Part shown: one piece after another, positions 24,918-36,400 of the stretch
How positions within the stretch are numbered: position 1 is the first letter of the stretch
Layout of the letters: every line of letters starts with the position of its first letter
NCBI GenBank assembly: GCA_030411725.1
Contig: MU839828.1
Span: forward strand, 1,984,001-2,048,000
Origin: Echria macrotheca
Taxonomy: Eukaryota; Ascomycota; Sordariomycetes; Sordariales; Schizotheciaceae
DNA: 64,000 nt
Direction: 5' to 3'
Translations under genes and position numbers: made by a program
The notes under the pieces: model-generated
What the model saw: the letters and a program-made list of their open reading frames with translations, nothing else
The model's database searches: none
Told to the model about the DNA's origin: nothing

Positions 24918-26031
24918 CATCAGATAGCTTACAGAATAGATGACCCATCTTCGCCAGGATCATAGCCTCCTCGAAGTCCTGGTCTGCAACATACTCATCC
25001 TCCCCCCCTCCCCCCAGATAAAGAAAACCAAAATAGACACGGAATAAAAAAAAGGTCGAGACCTTTTGGCTCCCTCTCTCCCGCCCGCCCGCCCGTGCCG
25101 TCGTGCCGAACCCTCGCGTGGAGAAGATGGAGTAAATTCCCCATTGTGGAGGCCACGGGCATATCGACGGGGCGAAGCCACCCCAAACGCCTGGGAACGC
25201 CCGCCTGCGCCTACAAACCTAAACCTGCAAAACCTACAAAAACCAAGCAGAACCATGCATTCAATTGTTAACTTCCGTACGGCCAGTTATTAGGCTGACC
25301 GTTTTGTTCCGTATTTGATGCTGTGGTGATCGGGACCTAGGTGTGTATCCCGTTTTCCTAGCATACAGTATAGTACTTGTACAATACACAATCATAATCC
25401 GTACACGGGGCGGAATGCCGTCCAAACCACACAAACAGGAAATGCTGACGAGAAAATCAACATGCAGCACCGCAAGCTCACCATACACAAATTGACCCCG
25501 CAAGAAAATATCTTGACTAGCTAGCAAGGGTCCTCCGCTGCGCTTTTCGCTGTCGTAGTCTCCCGCATGTCTCAATGCGATACTAAGTAGGGACTAGTGT
25601 ATTTACCAGTGTTGTTGTCGTGATTGACACATTCACGTGCTTCCCGTTTCGAAACCCTTCTGAACGACATGTGCCGAACCAGAAGCGCCAAAGGGCCTGC
25701 ACGATTTGCACCCATTCGTCCTTCCTCTCCCTCCCATTTTTTGTTGATTCCTTTTCTCCCCCACCGTCCTTCCTACCCGCCCCCCCGAAACAAAACACAA
25801 CCCATACAATCATATCAAGACCGCCAGAAGTAGCTGCATACACGCTCACCCAGTTAAAAGTCAGCGCCTGCACATCCCGAGCCTGCTCCCGTGTACCCAT
25901 CGCCCAAAGCAAAACATATCCCTGTTGTGCCAAAAACTTTCCGACCCTCTTCCACAGGAATCGTTGCCCTACCCCACCTAACATCGAAAAGGTGACGTAG
26001 CGATCAAGGGCCTTCCTTCTTCGTCCTCATC
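24918..26031. other. Convergent 3' spacer between MLH1 and the 4E-binding gene
   Basis: 3' flanks only. AATAAA at 25043-25048, about 125 bases past the MLH1 stop, is a plausible polyadenylation signal. No gene is seen. Confidence 0.5.
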
Positions 26032-28699
26032 CTAAGGGCCGCGGTAAGCACCCGGAGGGAGCATTCCTCTCCGGTCGAATGGTACGCCCGGAAGGCCGCC
26101 TGGGAACGCGCCCGGCCCGTCCGGCCCTCCCTGAAACCCTGGATTCATCCCAGGCGGCGGCGGCATGAAGTTCGGCGCCGTGTGCGCGCCGAAAAAGCCC
26201 GGCGGCGGCTGCATACCCCGATTGACGGGGCCGCCCTGGGGAAGGCCGACATTAGCCAGCACTTCGGGAGGTGGTGGCCCATATGAGTATCCCGGCATGG
26301 GAACGTTGGGGGGGAACATTCCCGGCATCGGCAGATTTCTCGGGAGCCCCGGCGGCGGAATCATGGGCCGCTGAGGTGCTGGAGGCATCTGTCCACCTGC
26401 ACCCGCGCCAGGGGCAGGAGCACCACCCATCTGGAACGGATGCATGCCGTGGTGGTCCAGCCCAGGCGGAGGAGGACGCTGCAGAATCTGGGTCGGCTGC
26501 GGGCGGCTATCCATGTCGGGCGAGTGGAACTGTTCGTCCATGAAACCCGGCGGGGGGCCTTGTTGCATGCGCATCTGCTGCTGAATCTGCTGTTGTTGAC
26601 GTTGCGTTGCGCTGCGCTCGCGGTGATAGTCTTGCTCGCGATCAGGGATGTTTGCCAGAGACACCTGCTTAGTGGGCTGTGGCATCCTAACCGGCAGCTC
26701 CGACCGTTGAGGCTCGAGGGGTTCTCCCTGGCTCCTCATGAGGCCCATCAAGAACTGAGACGCGTCGTTTTGTGCCGAGGGAGTCTGTCCTCCACGGTTG
26801 CCCGCCGGGTTCGGGAGGCTGGGACGTTGCACGTGCGGCCCGTGCTGCGCGAGCAGAGCCTGAACCGCTTGGTCGGCGCGTGAAACTGGAGGCGGTTGCG
26901 TCGGGGGCATCATCTGGCGAGGCGAGATCATGTTGAACATGGGAAGCTGGGACTGCGGCGGCCGCAGTCGCGGGTCTTCGCGGGGGTCACCAACGTATTG
27001 TTGGTATGGTTCCGGCGAGGCCACCGCGCTCTTCGGCTGGGCTTCCGGAGGAGGCGGCTGCTCGAAGAGTCTCATGATGCTCGACGGTGGTGGACCGGCT
27101 GCTGAGATATTGGTGGATTTTTGGAGTTTCTGAATGAGTTGTTTGAAAGCCTCCTTGTCCGCCTCGGTCTGGATAGGAGCTTCCGCCGCGGAGCCTCCGC
27201 CCTGGACAGGACCTGCGGGTGTCGGCGGCTCTGTTCTCGGCCGGGTCTCATCCTGTGGCGTGAGAAATGACAGGAAACGGGAGGCTTTCGCACCCTTCTG
27301 TCGAATAGAATCTTTGCCATCGGCCGCCGGAGAGGTTGCAGGTAAGGCGCCGCCCCCAAACTGCTGCCCTCCAAACGTCTCAAAAAACTTGTCTGGTTCA
27401 GCATCAACGACCGGCGCGGAGGACACCTTAAAGTTAGACTCGACGCTAACGTCAAAGGCCGATTTGTCCGCCACTGCACTGGTCTTTTCCTCCGGCTTTG
27501 CACCTGCATCTCCTTGTTTCGCCTTCATGGATGCCATGAACTTCTGCAAGTCTTGTGCGGTATGTACCCGCGAATTGTCATCCGCAGGCTCGTCAAGCCA
27601 CTCGGGATCTCGCTCAACTCGCTGATTCGAATCACGATCCCAGCGACTGAAGCCCCGCTCGTTACCCCGATCACCACGCCGGTCGGCAACCTCGGGGTCG
27701 CGATCACGCCAACTCTTCGCCTTCTCGATTCGCTCTCGTTGCGACACCGGCGCATCTCCACCTCCGTTGTCGTTATTGGAATCACGATACCAGGGTTCAG
27801 ACTTCCCCCGTGCCAGGGCGTTTCTCTTCGGCGTACCATCAGCGTCGTCACCATCCTTGTCAGCGTTACGGTTGCGGCGGTCATTGCCATCTCGGTCGTC
27901 CCGATCTCGTGTCCGGCGGTCATCGCGGCCGCCAAAACGCTCGCCGGCGGCGCCCATTCGTCCGTGGAAACGCTCGGCACCTTCAGTACCGAAGCTCTTG
28001 CGGGGCTTTACAGTACTCCAGCCCTCACTGTCCTGGTCCTGATCACCGCGCCTGCGGAAGTTATTGCGGGTGTCTCTGTCGCGAAAGCGGTCGTTGGTGG
28101 CAGTATCTGCATCGCCGGTACGGCTCCGGAAATTGAAGCGGTCGGACCGATCCTGTCGCTCCGACTCCTTCAGCCCCTTGTCCGATTCACCAGCATTCCG
28201 ATTGTTGCGGGCGGCGGTTGCCGACGCAAACGCTGAACGCGGAGGTCCAAGAAACTCGTCCGGATCTGAAAAGGTCAGCACGGCCAGGCCCAACGGACCA
28301 ATTCCACCTCGAGGATTGATACGGGTCGAGAACGAGAGGGAAGCATACTGGCAGCGCCCCGGGTCCCAATGCGGTCCAATGGCGGTCGTCTATTCTCCTG
28401 GCCCAAGAGGAGACCGTCGCCAGGCAATCCAGTCTTGACGCGGTCATTTGTCGTCTTGGTCTGGTTGCGAAACGTCTCTGGAGGTGGTCTACGAGAAGAG
28501 AGCGGATATGTTAGGCTGCGACAAGATCCAAATGGGGCGGCAAACACTGAGAGAGTGGTCGGCCGCCCATATCAAAAAAAAGAAGGGAAGGAGATACTCA
28601 CCCCATCCATTCCTCCGCTGGAGGCAATCCGGGTGGTTTGACGCATAATGGAGATTCTCGCAGGTGGAGGAGGAAGTCGGCCGTATACCGACCTGCCAT
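26032..28699 (-). CDS. eIF4E-binding translational repressor, 4E-T/Eap1-like
   Basis: The exons I read are 28699-28602, 28488-28349 and 28265-26032 (introns 113 and 83 bases), giving 823 residues. The first exon starts MAGRYTADFLLHL, in which Y5-x4-L10-L11 is an exact YxxxxL-phi eIF4E-binding motif. This supports a protein that binds cap-bound eIF4E and represses translation or steers mRNA to decay in the cytoplasm or P-bodies. About residues 90-250 are Arg/Asp/Asn-rich and disordered, with a GWSTVKPRKS segment. The C-terminal third is Pro/Gln/Met/Gly-rich low complexity. There is no folded domain. Filamentous fungi carry such proteins under eIF4E-transporter-like names. The role is inferred from the motif and layout. 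The gene is third in a minus-strand tandem after Tao3 and URB1. Confidence 0.8.
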
Positions 28700-29418
28700 G
28701 GTCAGGTCACGCAACGACCTTACGTCGAGGGGACTGGGGATTTCGGTGGCATCAACCGATGCAGGGAACGGTCGAGGCGATGGCAGAAACCAACAGGATG
28801 AGAGAGGGGGAGAAGAGTCGGGAAGGCTGTGTGGCAGGTGCGGGTGTCGAGGGAATGTTGGTGTGCGCGGCGCTGGGATGAGCAATCGATGATCGGGCAA
28901 CAAGGCTGCGCTGCTCAGGGCAGGAAGTGGACGGGAGGCGGTGGGAAATGGAATCGAGGTTTTGTATGGCTGTGGTTGAGTTTTGCTGTGTGTGCAACGG
29001 TCAAGGAGTTGTCGGGATTTTGGGTCGGTGTTGGCTGCTGCGTGGTCGTTGTAGCCGGCTGCGGTGCTTTGGTGGAGAGGAGGGCAAAAGCTGAGGCAGA
29101 TGAGTGTCGATAGCTGGGAGGTGCCCACTTGTGTGGCGTTGGCCCAAGCGTCTGCCGCTGCGACGTCTTGTCTTGTTGGAGGGGTCCCACCTGCCCTGTT
29201 TGAGCGGTTGATGAGCCAGGCAGCTGCCACTTTACCAGCTTTGCCTGTCGCGTCTCTTGCGATTGTGCTGTGTGCTACATCAAAAAGGCGGCCTGCTTCA
29301 ACAAACAGGCCAGCTCACTTTGAAATTACCGCTCAGCTTTGTTGTGTATCGTCATTAGCTACCTAGTTACCGCTCGCTCTCAGGCTGGCCTGTAGCCCGT
29401 ACCGTGCACCTGCAACGC
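28700..29418 (-). promoter_or_regulatory. Promoter and leader of the 4E-binding gene, with a ten-codon uORF
   Basis: Read on the minus strand, 29277-28753 contains no ATG. A single upstream ATG at 28752 opens a ten-codon ORF, MPPKSPVPST, ending at 28720, 20 bases before the main start. The 3' flank of URB1 shares this spacer. No TATA box was evident. Confidence 0.4.
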
Positions 29419-32400
29419 CTAACAAAGCTCTTTAATCCCGCCCTTGCTCCACCCCTCGACTCGCTCCTGGTTACAGGTCCGCTGAATCCTCCCCTTCAAC
29501 GCCCTGCACAGCTTGGCTACATCCCCTGCTCCTCTGTCTTTCCTTTCCTTGTTCTCGACCAGCCTCCTCTCGTCGACATCCAGCAAGTTCGCAACGCCAA
29601 ACCTCGTCGTTAGCGTTGTGCTCCCTCCCTCGATCTGCGTGAGTCTGTAGAGCAGCCTGAGCACCTGGAGCCGGAGTGGTTTTCTGAGATGCGGGTTTGC
29701 TGTCAGAGTCATCACTTTTTGCAGTACCGACCCCTTGGCCCTGCGCTTGTGGAACAGCTCCAGGTCGACCGACGTGCGTAAGCTGTCGATAAGATAGCCC
29801 AACAGCCAGCTCAGCTCTGCGTAGTATGAATCACCAACTGGCGGTTCTTCGAGTAGAATCTCATCTACCAGCGGTATCCGATCGAGATGCCATGTTGGGC
29901 CGCGCACCAGGAACTCGTTGACCTTGGGGTACAAGCTCGAGAGGGGATCGCGCAGCACCCCAAGGGCATGACAGGCAAACGCAATAACGGTGCTGGGTAG
30001 AGGGCCATGGTCGATATTCGCGGCTCGGGCCGTCTCGCCCAGTTCCGACAACAACAGCCACACCTGATCCTTCTCTTCGTACTCAGAATCCCGTATTTTT
30101 GCCGCTGCTTTGAGAATGTTCACGAGGGCTTCTCTCCTGATGCTGGCGTGTTCCGAAGCGAGCAGCTTGATGAGCGATGCCGCATAGCCTTCATCTATAA
30201 GCTCGTCCGCCGTTCTCGCCACCCATCTTACTAGCGCTGAGTTATCCGCCTTGAGTGTGTCTGGAACCTCGAGAAGCGCCTGTAACTCGTCTTCCCCTAG
30301 TCCGGGCTCGACTGCTTCTTCCCCTTCCTTTTCGCCGCCGTAGGCCGGTTTCATATCACCTGCTTTTGGTAGACTTTTCCTGCCTTTTGGTGGCCACGTG
30401 TTGAACTTGAACTCCAAACCCTCGCGGAGCTTTTTGTGGGCGAGCTTCCCTTGAGAAGACCCGAACAATTCTGCCATTTTGGAGTATAACACTTCCAATA
30501 CAGGCTTGCTCTCTCCAACCGTGACTAAAAAGCCTAGGTAGTTCGGCAAGAACTTGCCTAGGGCATCAAGGACGCTTTTGTCACCGGCCTTGAGAGCAAA
30601 CGGTAATTGATCTAGGATCGTAACTGCCAGAGGGCTGACTGACGCATTTATCGCTTCCTGACCGGCCGCTTGGGCTAGATCCTGAGTCATTCGGTAGTAC
30701 TTGAAGGATGACTTGGCGCATCGGATCACACTGTTGTCGAGGAACGGCCAAAGATGGGCGATATGACCAGTCGAAGATTGAGCCATGTCTTGCAGAGCCT
30801 CGAAGAGGGCCAGCAAACCAGGATACCCTTCTTGTGCGGGCACCAGCTCTTGCTTTGCGGCCACAAAGCCAAGTGTTCGTCGGATCCCGTCCAATGCAAC
30901 ACCGGTCGGGGCATCAACGCAGACCTTTAGGAGCATAGTAAACGGTGACATGGCTAATGTCTTGGACGCCGAGAACCATCGCATGCCAGCGGAATGCCAC
31001 GCAATCGCAAGCAGGTTTTCCAGCTCCTTCAGCTGCAGTGCGAAGTCTCTTGGGTCGTCAAACTCATTCCCCGAGACCCGGGTGAGAGCGGCCTCGAGAA
31101 ACGCCGACACATCCAAGTTTGCCATGGAAGCCACCTGGGGCAGCACCTCATAACACAGCCGCAATAGTCGGCTTGCCGCCTCCCGGTGCAAAACATCCGC
31201 TTCTGGTATTGCGCGGTACGAGTTGATCATATCCTTAATCCCGGGTATCCTTTGGCAGAACTCATCGATCAACCTCCGTGATGCCTCGGCCCAGAGCGCC
31301 TCGTTTGCGTGTGATGTTTCGAGATGCATCTTGACCGCTACTTCGAGTTTTTCAGTGGCAACCACGAGAATGCGAGTCGCGAAGAAGGAAATCATGTTTG
31401 ACTTATTCGCCAAACATCGGGCGAGCGCCTTTTGGGTGAGAGGAAGAGGGAGGATGTTGTCGATGACGACCGAGGTCGGTGGAGGGAAGACATAAAAACT
31501 GGAACCACGGCAGAAGTTCTCGGGGATCGGCAGGGTAACCGTCTTGAAGATAAAAGCTGCATACCCGATCCATGTGGCCGACAGTTTCGGTTCGAATGTG
31601 AAGGACTTGTTATCCTGGAAGTAGTGGGCAACCAGTTCCGGTGCCACCGCAAAGATGGCAGTAACGAGCTCGCTTTGCTGGACACTTGCCCACGGCCGTA
31701 GGTTTGGCAGGAAGTTTGACAAAGTGAAATTCCGTACAGGTACCTCGGTTCGGTATTTGTCCACCCAGATGACCGCCTCGAGGCCTGACTCGGCGAGTTC
31801 GTCAGGCACCGTGACAGCGTCAGGATCGATATCCCGCGGATACAGTCCCGAGTCTAACCGGAGAACGCCACAAGATGGGTTGGTGCACGCCATCATCAAG
31901 AAATCATGGGCCGCGTCTGCCACTGACGACGTATTGTCTTCGGCGTCTTGGCGCACCTGATAAAGCGCTGAAATTCGCACCAGTGTCGAGACATGCAGCA
32001 AGTTCCCCTTTGCTTCCCTTGGAACCTTGTCGTCTAGGAGAACGCAGTCTCGTAGCTGGTTAAGCAACGCCAACACCAGGTAGCGGGGGTCCTGTTTGAG
32101 ATCTCGAGTCAAGGCCGATACGACATCTCTTTGCGTAATCAGCTCCTTCTTAGCTTCGGGATGCAAGAACTTCAGCGCGCTCAGGAAAAAAAGAATGGCG
32201 TTGCTGCGGGTCGATGGCCTCTTGTCGTCTTCTGGCTCGTCGCCTATGTGCACGATGCCCATGTTGCGCGCCAGGGACTTGAGCGTGTAGGCTCGAGCTC
32301 GGAACAGGGGCTTGGCGATGGCCCCTCCATCGAAGGAGATGGCCTCTCGCAGCAGGCGCAGGGTGGGTGATATGATGAACGCCTTCCCTTTTTCTGCCGA

Positions 32401-32977
32401 GAGGTTCCTGGATATGAGCTCGAGTTGGCGTTTGTGCAAGAGCGTCCTGCAAATTCCCAGGCCGTAGGGGACCATCTCGAGCGAGCGAGAAAGCACCCTG
32501 AGGAGCAGGGCGAGGACGGCGGGAGCGGCCGACATGAGGTTGTCATTGTTAGTCTGGCTCGCGTAGCTCCATGTCTGCATGATGTCAGGGAGGTGGGCGT
32601 GGTGGTGCTCATTGTCGTCGCTCTCGCCGAAGCCCTCGCGGGGCTTGCTGGCCTGGAGATAATCGGCGAGGATTGCAGCGCGGTCTATTCCACTGTCGTC
32701 TGGATTCAGTGACGCCTCGAGGAAAAGTTTGAAAGACTGAAGGCCTGCGGTTTCTTGTAAGTATATTTTGGGGGGGGAAATGCCGACCGGGACAACGAAA
32801 AAGAAAAGAGAACATACCATGTCTGGCGTGAGTGACATCTTGGGAGAAGGCCAGCAGCTGTCGCAATTGCCGACTCGTGTTCACTTCTTCCGATGTTGGC
32901 GGCTCATGCACCACTTTCTGGCGTTTCCTTGACGAAGGCCCGCCGTCTGCGCCTCGCGGAGCGAATCGTTTCCCCAT
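29419..32977 (-). CDS. URB1: Nucleolar pre-ribosome assembly factor Urb1/Npa1
   Basis: Large alpha-helical scaffold of the earliest pre-60S particles in the nucleolus, needed for 25S/5.8S rRNA maturation. The exons I read are 32977-32818 and 32744-29419 (intron of 73 bases, donor GTATGT), giving 1161 residues. The first exon gives MGKRFAPRG and a basic nuclear-type stretch (SSRKRQK). The second opens with GLQSFKLFLEASLN, continuing the conserved N-terminal Npa1 domain (TLKSLARNMGI, DPRYLVLALLNQLRDCV). The rest is HEAT-like helices. It is shorter than the yeast protein of about 1760 residues, so the C-terminal part is compact. Start choice: it is the only ATG in the open part of exon 1. A 20-base GATA palindrome lies about 120-140 bases upstream. 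Confidence 0.88.
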
Positions 32978-33497
32978 TCTCCTTGTCGGGCAGTTCTGCT
33001 GTGACGACGCTGCTTCATCGACTGCCGCAGCGAAAGTACTAGGAAATTCAGGTACAACTTGAATCTGCCGGACGATACCGCCTTCCAATTAGGGGCTTAT
33101 CGTCCGATAAGCCAGAGCGAGGGAACACCCCTCTCTGTACCGGGAAACTCCGTCAACAAATCGTGAGTTGCCAAGGAATTCTTTGGCAGCAACAACCTCG
33201 CTTGATCATGGTAAAACAATAGACTACTAATATTACTCGGACTCATCCCCATAAAGCTAGCGTCATATGCGCCGCCCGCCAGACCAGCCATCCAGAATAA
33301 TGTGAATGTCGAAAATGTAATGATTAACTCAAAAAATAAAACACCAGCCGACCCCTCCTTTTTCGGACAGCCTCTGAAACCTAGCCCGGAAGCATGTACA
33401 GGCCTTACACAATGATACGGCTTGCTGTAGGAAAAATACACCTCATCGATCCCCAAGCATATCACTCCATGCTTGTTCCGCATACATATAAAATACA
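32978..33497 (-). promoter_or_regulatory. URB1 promoter region
   Basis: 520 bases between the Tao3 stop and the URB1 start, both on the minus strand. It holds the inverted GATA pair at 33094-33113 and an out-of-frame upstream ATG at 33018. The half near Tao3 is AT-rich, as expected of a 3' flank. Confidence 0.5.
33094..33113. promoter_or_regulatory. Inverted GATA pair, 9-base perfect arms
   Basis: GGCTTATCG, two bases, CGATAAGCC. Each arm contains a GATAAG site, the core recognised by fungal GATA zinc-finger factors. It is placed 117-136 bases before the URB1 ATG. Confidence 0.6.
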
Positions 33498-36400
33498 TCA
33501 CATCATATCCCCCTGGTATTGCGGCTGCTGTCCTTGCTGCTGGTGTTGCTGCTGCGTCAAGAAGGCGCTTGGGACTTTGGGTACACTTTGCGGCGGGCTT
33601 ATGGGAAATCGTGCGTCGCTCGACCTCCCTCCCGTCATCCTCCTCATCCTCGATCGCGTGCTCTGTGCTAGCGGCCGTACCATGCTTTCGAGCAAGAAAG
33701 AACTCTCGCCGTTGCCTGTGTTAGGCCTCTCGTCGTCACCGTCCGAAAATACGTCCTCCGGGAACTCGTCGTCTGATGTGAAGTCTCCGATTTGTGTGTG
33801 GTATGACGCCGGCGCCGACGGCGATGTGATGGAGCGTGAATGCAACCCTGGCCGCGAGTTCACGGCAGGGCCGACGTTGAATGCCCCTGGATTCATTGTA
33901 TTGGCAGGGCCGTCTCGGGATAATATAGGCCTGTCTGCAAATCCGTTCTGAAACGACGATGTGTTGTTGGATGCTTGGTGCAGAATCGGCAGGATCTGCT
34001 CGTCATAGAGCTGCGCTCCCGATTCGAAGGTATCTGGTGAAAATTCGGTAATCGTTCGAGACGAGCGGCCATCGCTAGGCGGACTTGTCGACAGGTCGTC
34101 AAAGAAATCGTCCAGACTGTCCAGCTTGGACACAAGGTCTCCCATGGGAGGCTCGCCACGGACATCGTCCGACATCATAGTGTCAGCTCGCTCCGATGCG
34201 GGGAAATACCCGTATGGGAACTCGTCGGCATGGAACTCAACCTCGGGCGTCGGCGTCGGCTCGGCAGCTATGCCCTCGGCACTCTGGCACATGTAGAAAG
34301 CGGCGTGTATATTGGCTCTTGTCGAGTCTGTCTTGCGTGCCGGCATCGGTATCGCCCATCCGGAGCCCTCCGGGATGCCGAACAAGCTCTGCGTGCGCTC
34401 GTACTCTTTGCGGATCGCCTTCGACGTAGACCGCGTCATGCTCATGCGGAGGTGGTGCTTGTCCATGGAAGACCCGGACATGGTCATGATATTATCGAGC
34501 ACCTCCAGTGCTTCCATGCAGTACTCGGTCTGGAGCAGCCTGAGAAGCGGCGAGATTAGGTCGGAGCCGTGACCCGCCATCTCCGGCCTCTTCATATCGA
34601 CCTCCGGAATCACCACACAGAGAATCTTCATCGTCTTCAGCTTGACCCAGCCAGTCCCGTTGGTAAGAAAGCCCATCAGCATGGTAACCATGCGGAAATC
34701 CAAAGCCGCAGGCGAGTAATATTCTCGAAGCGCCGCGAACATCTGGACGACAAACTCAGTCTCGGAAGAAAACTTGGCTGCCAGGTAGTTGCGGAGAACA
34801 AGCGCAATCATCGGGAGACCCTGAAGGTTCGCGGCAGCCAGTAATGTCTCGGCAGATTTATGTATGCTCGGATCAGGCGGCTGTTGGTCCATCCCGTGGA
34901 GAAAGCGCGGAAAGTTGGCCAGTATGGTGAAGAAAAGGCGGCTGTCGTCCCCTATCAGGTTGTCGCTCGGCAAGGGAATCAGCTTCTCCAATGTGCTCAA
35001 TGTGAGATCGAGACACGTCGATGACCGCAGCCCTTTGTAAAGGAGCGGCTGCAACCCCTCAAACGGTCCGTCCCACTTTGGCGGTTGGCCGTCAAACATC
35101 AACCTTCGCACGCTTGGTGAGTGGAAATCAAGTTTGTCTAGGAACTCGTTGAGCATCTCGATTGCTTCCATGAATTCACACTCGTTGATCGACTCCAGGC
35201 AAGCACACGTAGTCCAGAACAGCTGGGGGAACGTCATCAGTTTGTCTGCTTCGAGTTTTGCGATCAGCGTCTTGAGAGTGGTGAGAATTTCCATCGAGAA
35301 GGTCTGGATCTCGGTATCCTCATCGGCAATCGTATTGGAAAGCCGGGCAAGCATGTCGCCAAGCATGTAGTGATCGAGGGACGTTAAAATGCACCTGAAG
35401 ATCTGGAAAGATCGACAGGCGAGATGCCTAACCGGACAAGACGTGGCCCAAGTAAGCGACAGTCTTCCCCATTGGTCCTTGATGCCCGGGAACGTGAGTT
35501 CGAATGTCTTGACCACTTCAGCCGTCAGGTATTCCATGCTGGCGGGAACTTTGCTGTCACCATCGTCGACTTTGCCGTTGCTGTCTTCGTATCCCCAAAC
35601 CACGGCACGATCATGGCGGCGAATGGCGTCGATCAGGCCCTCTATTGAGTGCTTCGTTGTCGCTGGCGTCTCATCATCTAATCTCGAGATCACAAGCTCA
35701 TGGATTAGATGAACCAGCATTTCTCGGGCTTGCTCTTGTACTAATGCAGTGTAGTGATCCCACAGCACGGTCACAACTTGCAGCAGGACGGGCACGTTAT
35801 CCTGTACAAGACTGACCGGAGCTACCATGAGATCGACCAGCAGGATAAGTGAGAGCTGGCCGAGTGAGAAGCCAGTTTGTTTCGTGCCGACCGGAAGCGC
35901 CTCCGCGAGGTCTGCGCAGTACGGCAGCACGCCAATATCGGGCGGAGGCGGAACCGACTCTCGCTTCTCGTTAGGGACCATTGCTTTGGGGTTGATTTGA
36001 ACCAGCAAGAATTCGACAACCTTGTTCCCAGGCGTGCTGTTTGTGCTTGCTAGGAACACCACAATCTGCTTCGCATATTCCACAAAATTCTGCTCTCTCC
36101 GTTCTAGGCAGAGCGACATGATAAAATCCAACACCAGTCGCACATTGCCAGGATGCGGTCCGGTGGCCAGAGCCTGCCAGAGCGCTTGAACTTCGTTGTG
36201 GAGGGCTGCGCTGGATTTAATTGTGAGCTCCAAAAGGTTGGCAAGGAGCACGTAGGACTGTGCAATCGGGCCCCCGTTAGGGTCGACCTTGAGCTCGATA
36301 CACTGAATCCAGGGCAGGATAACGGCAATCACGTTTCTCTGGGCTGCTGGCTGGATATCCTTGAAGAACAGAGTAAACTCGGAAAAGATATGGAACGCAA

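Noticed and set aside
27514..28236. 240-codon + frame rich in Val/Ile
   Set aside because: Antisense shadow of the Arg/Asp-rich part of the 4E-binding gene.
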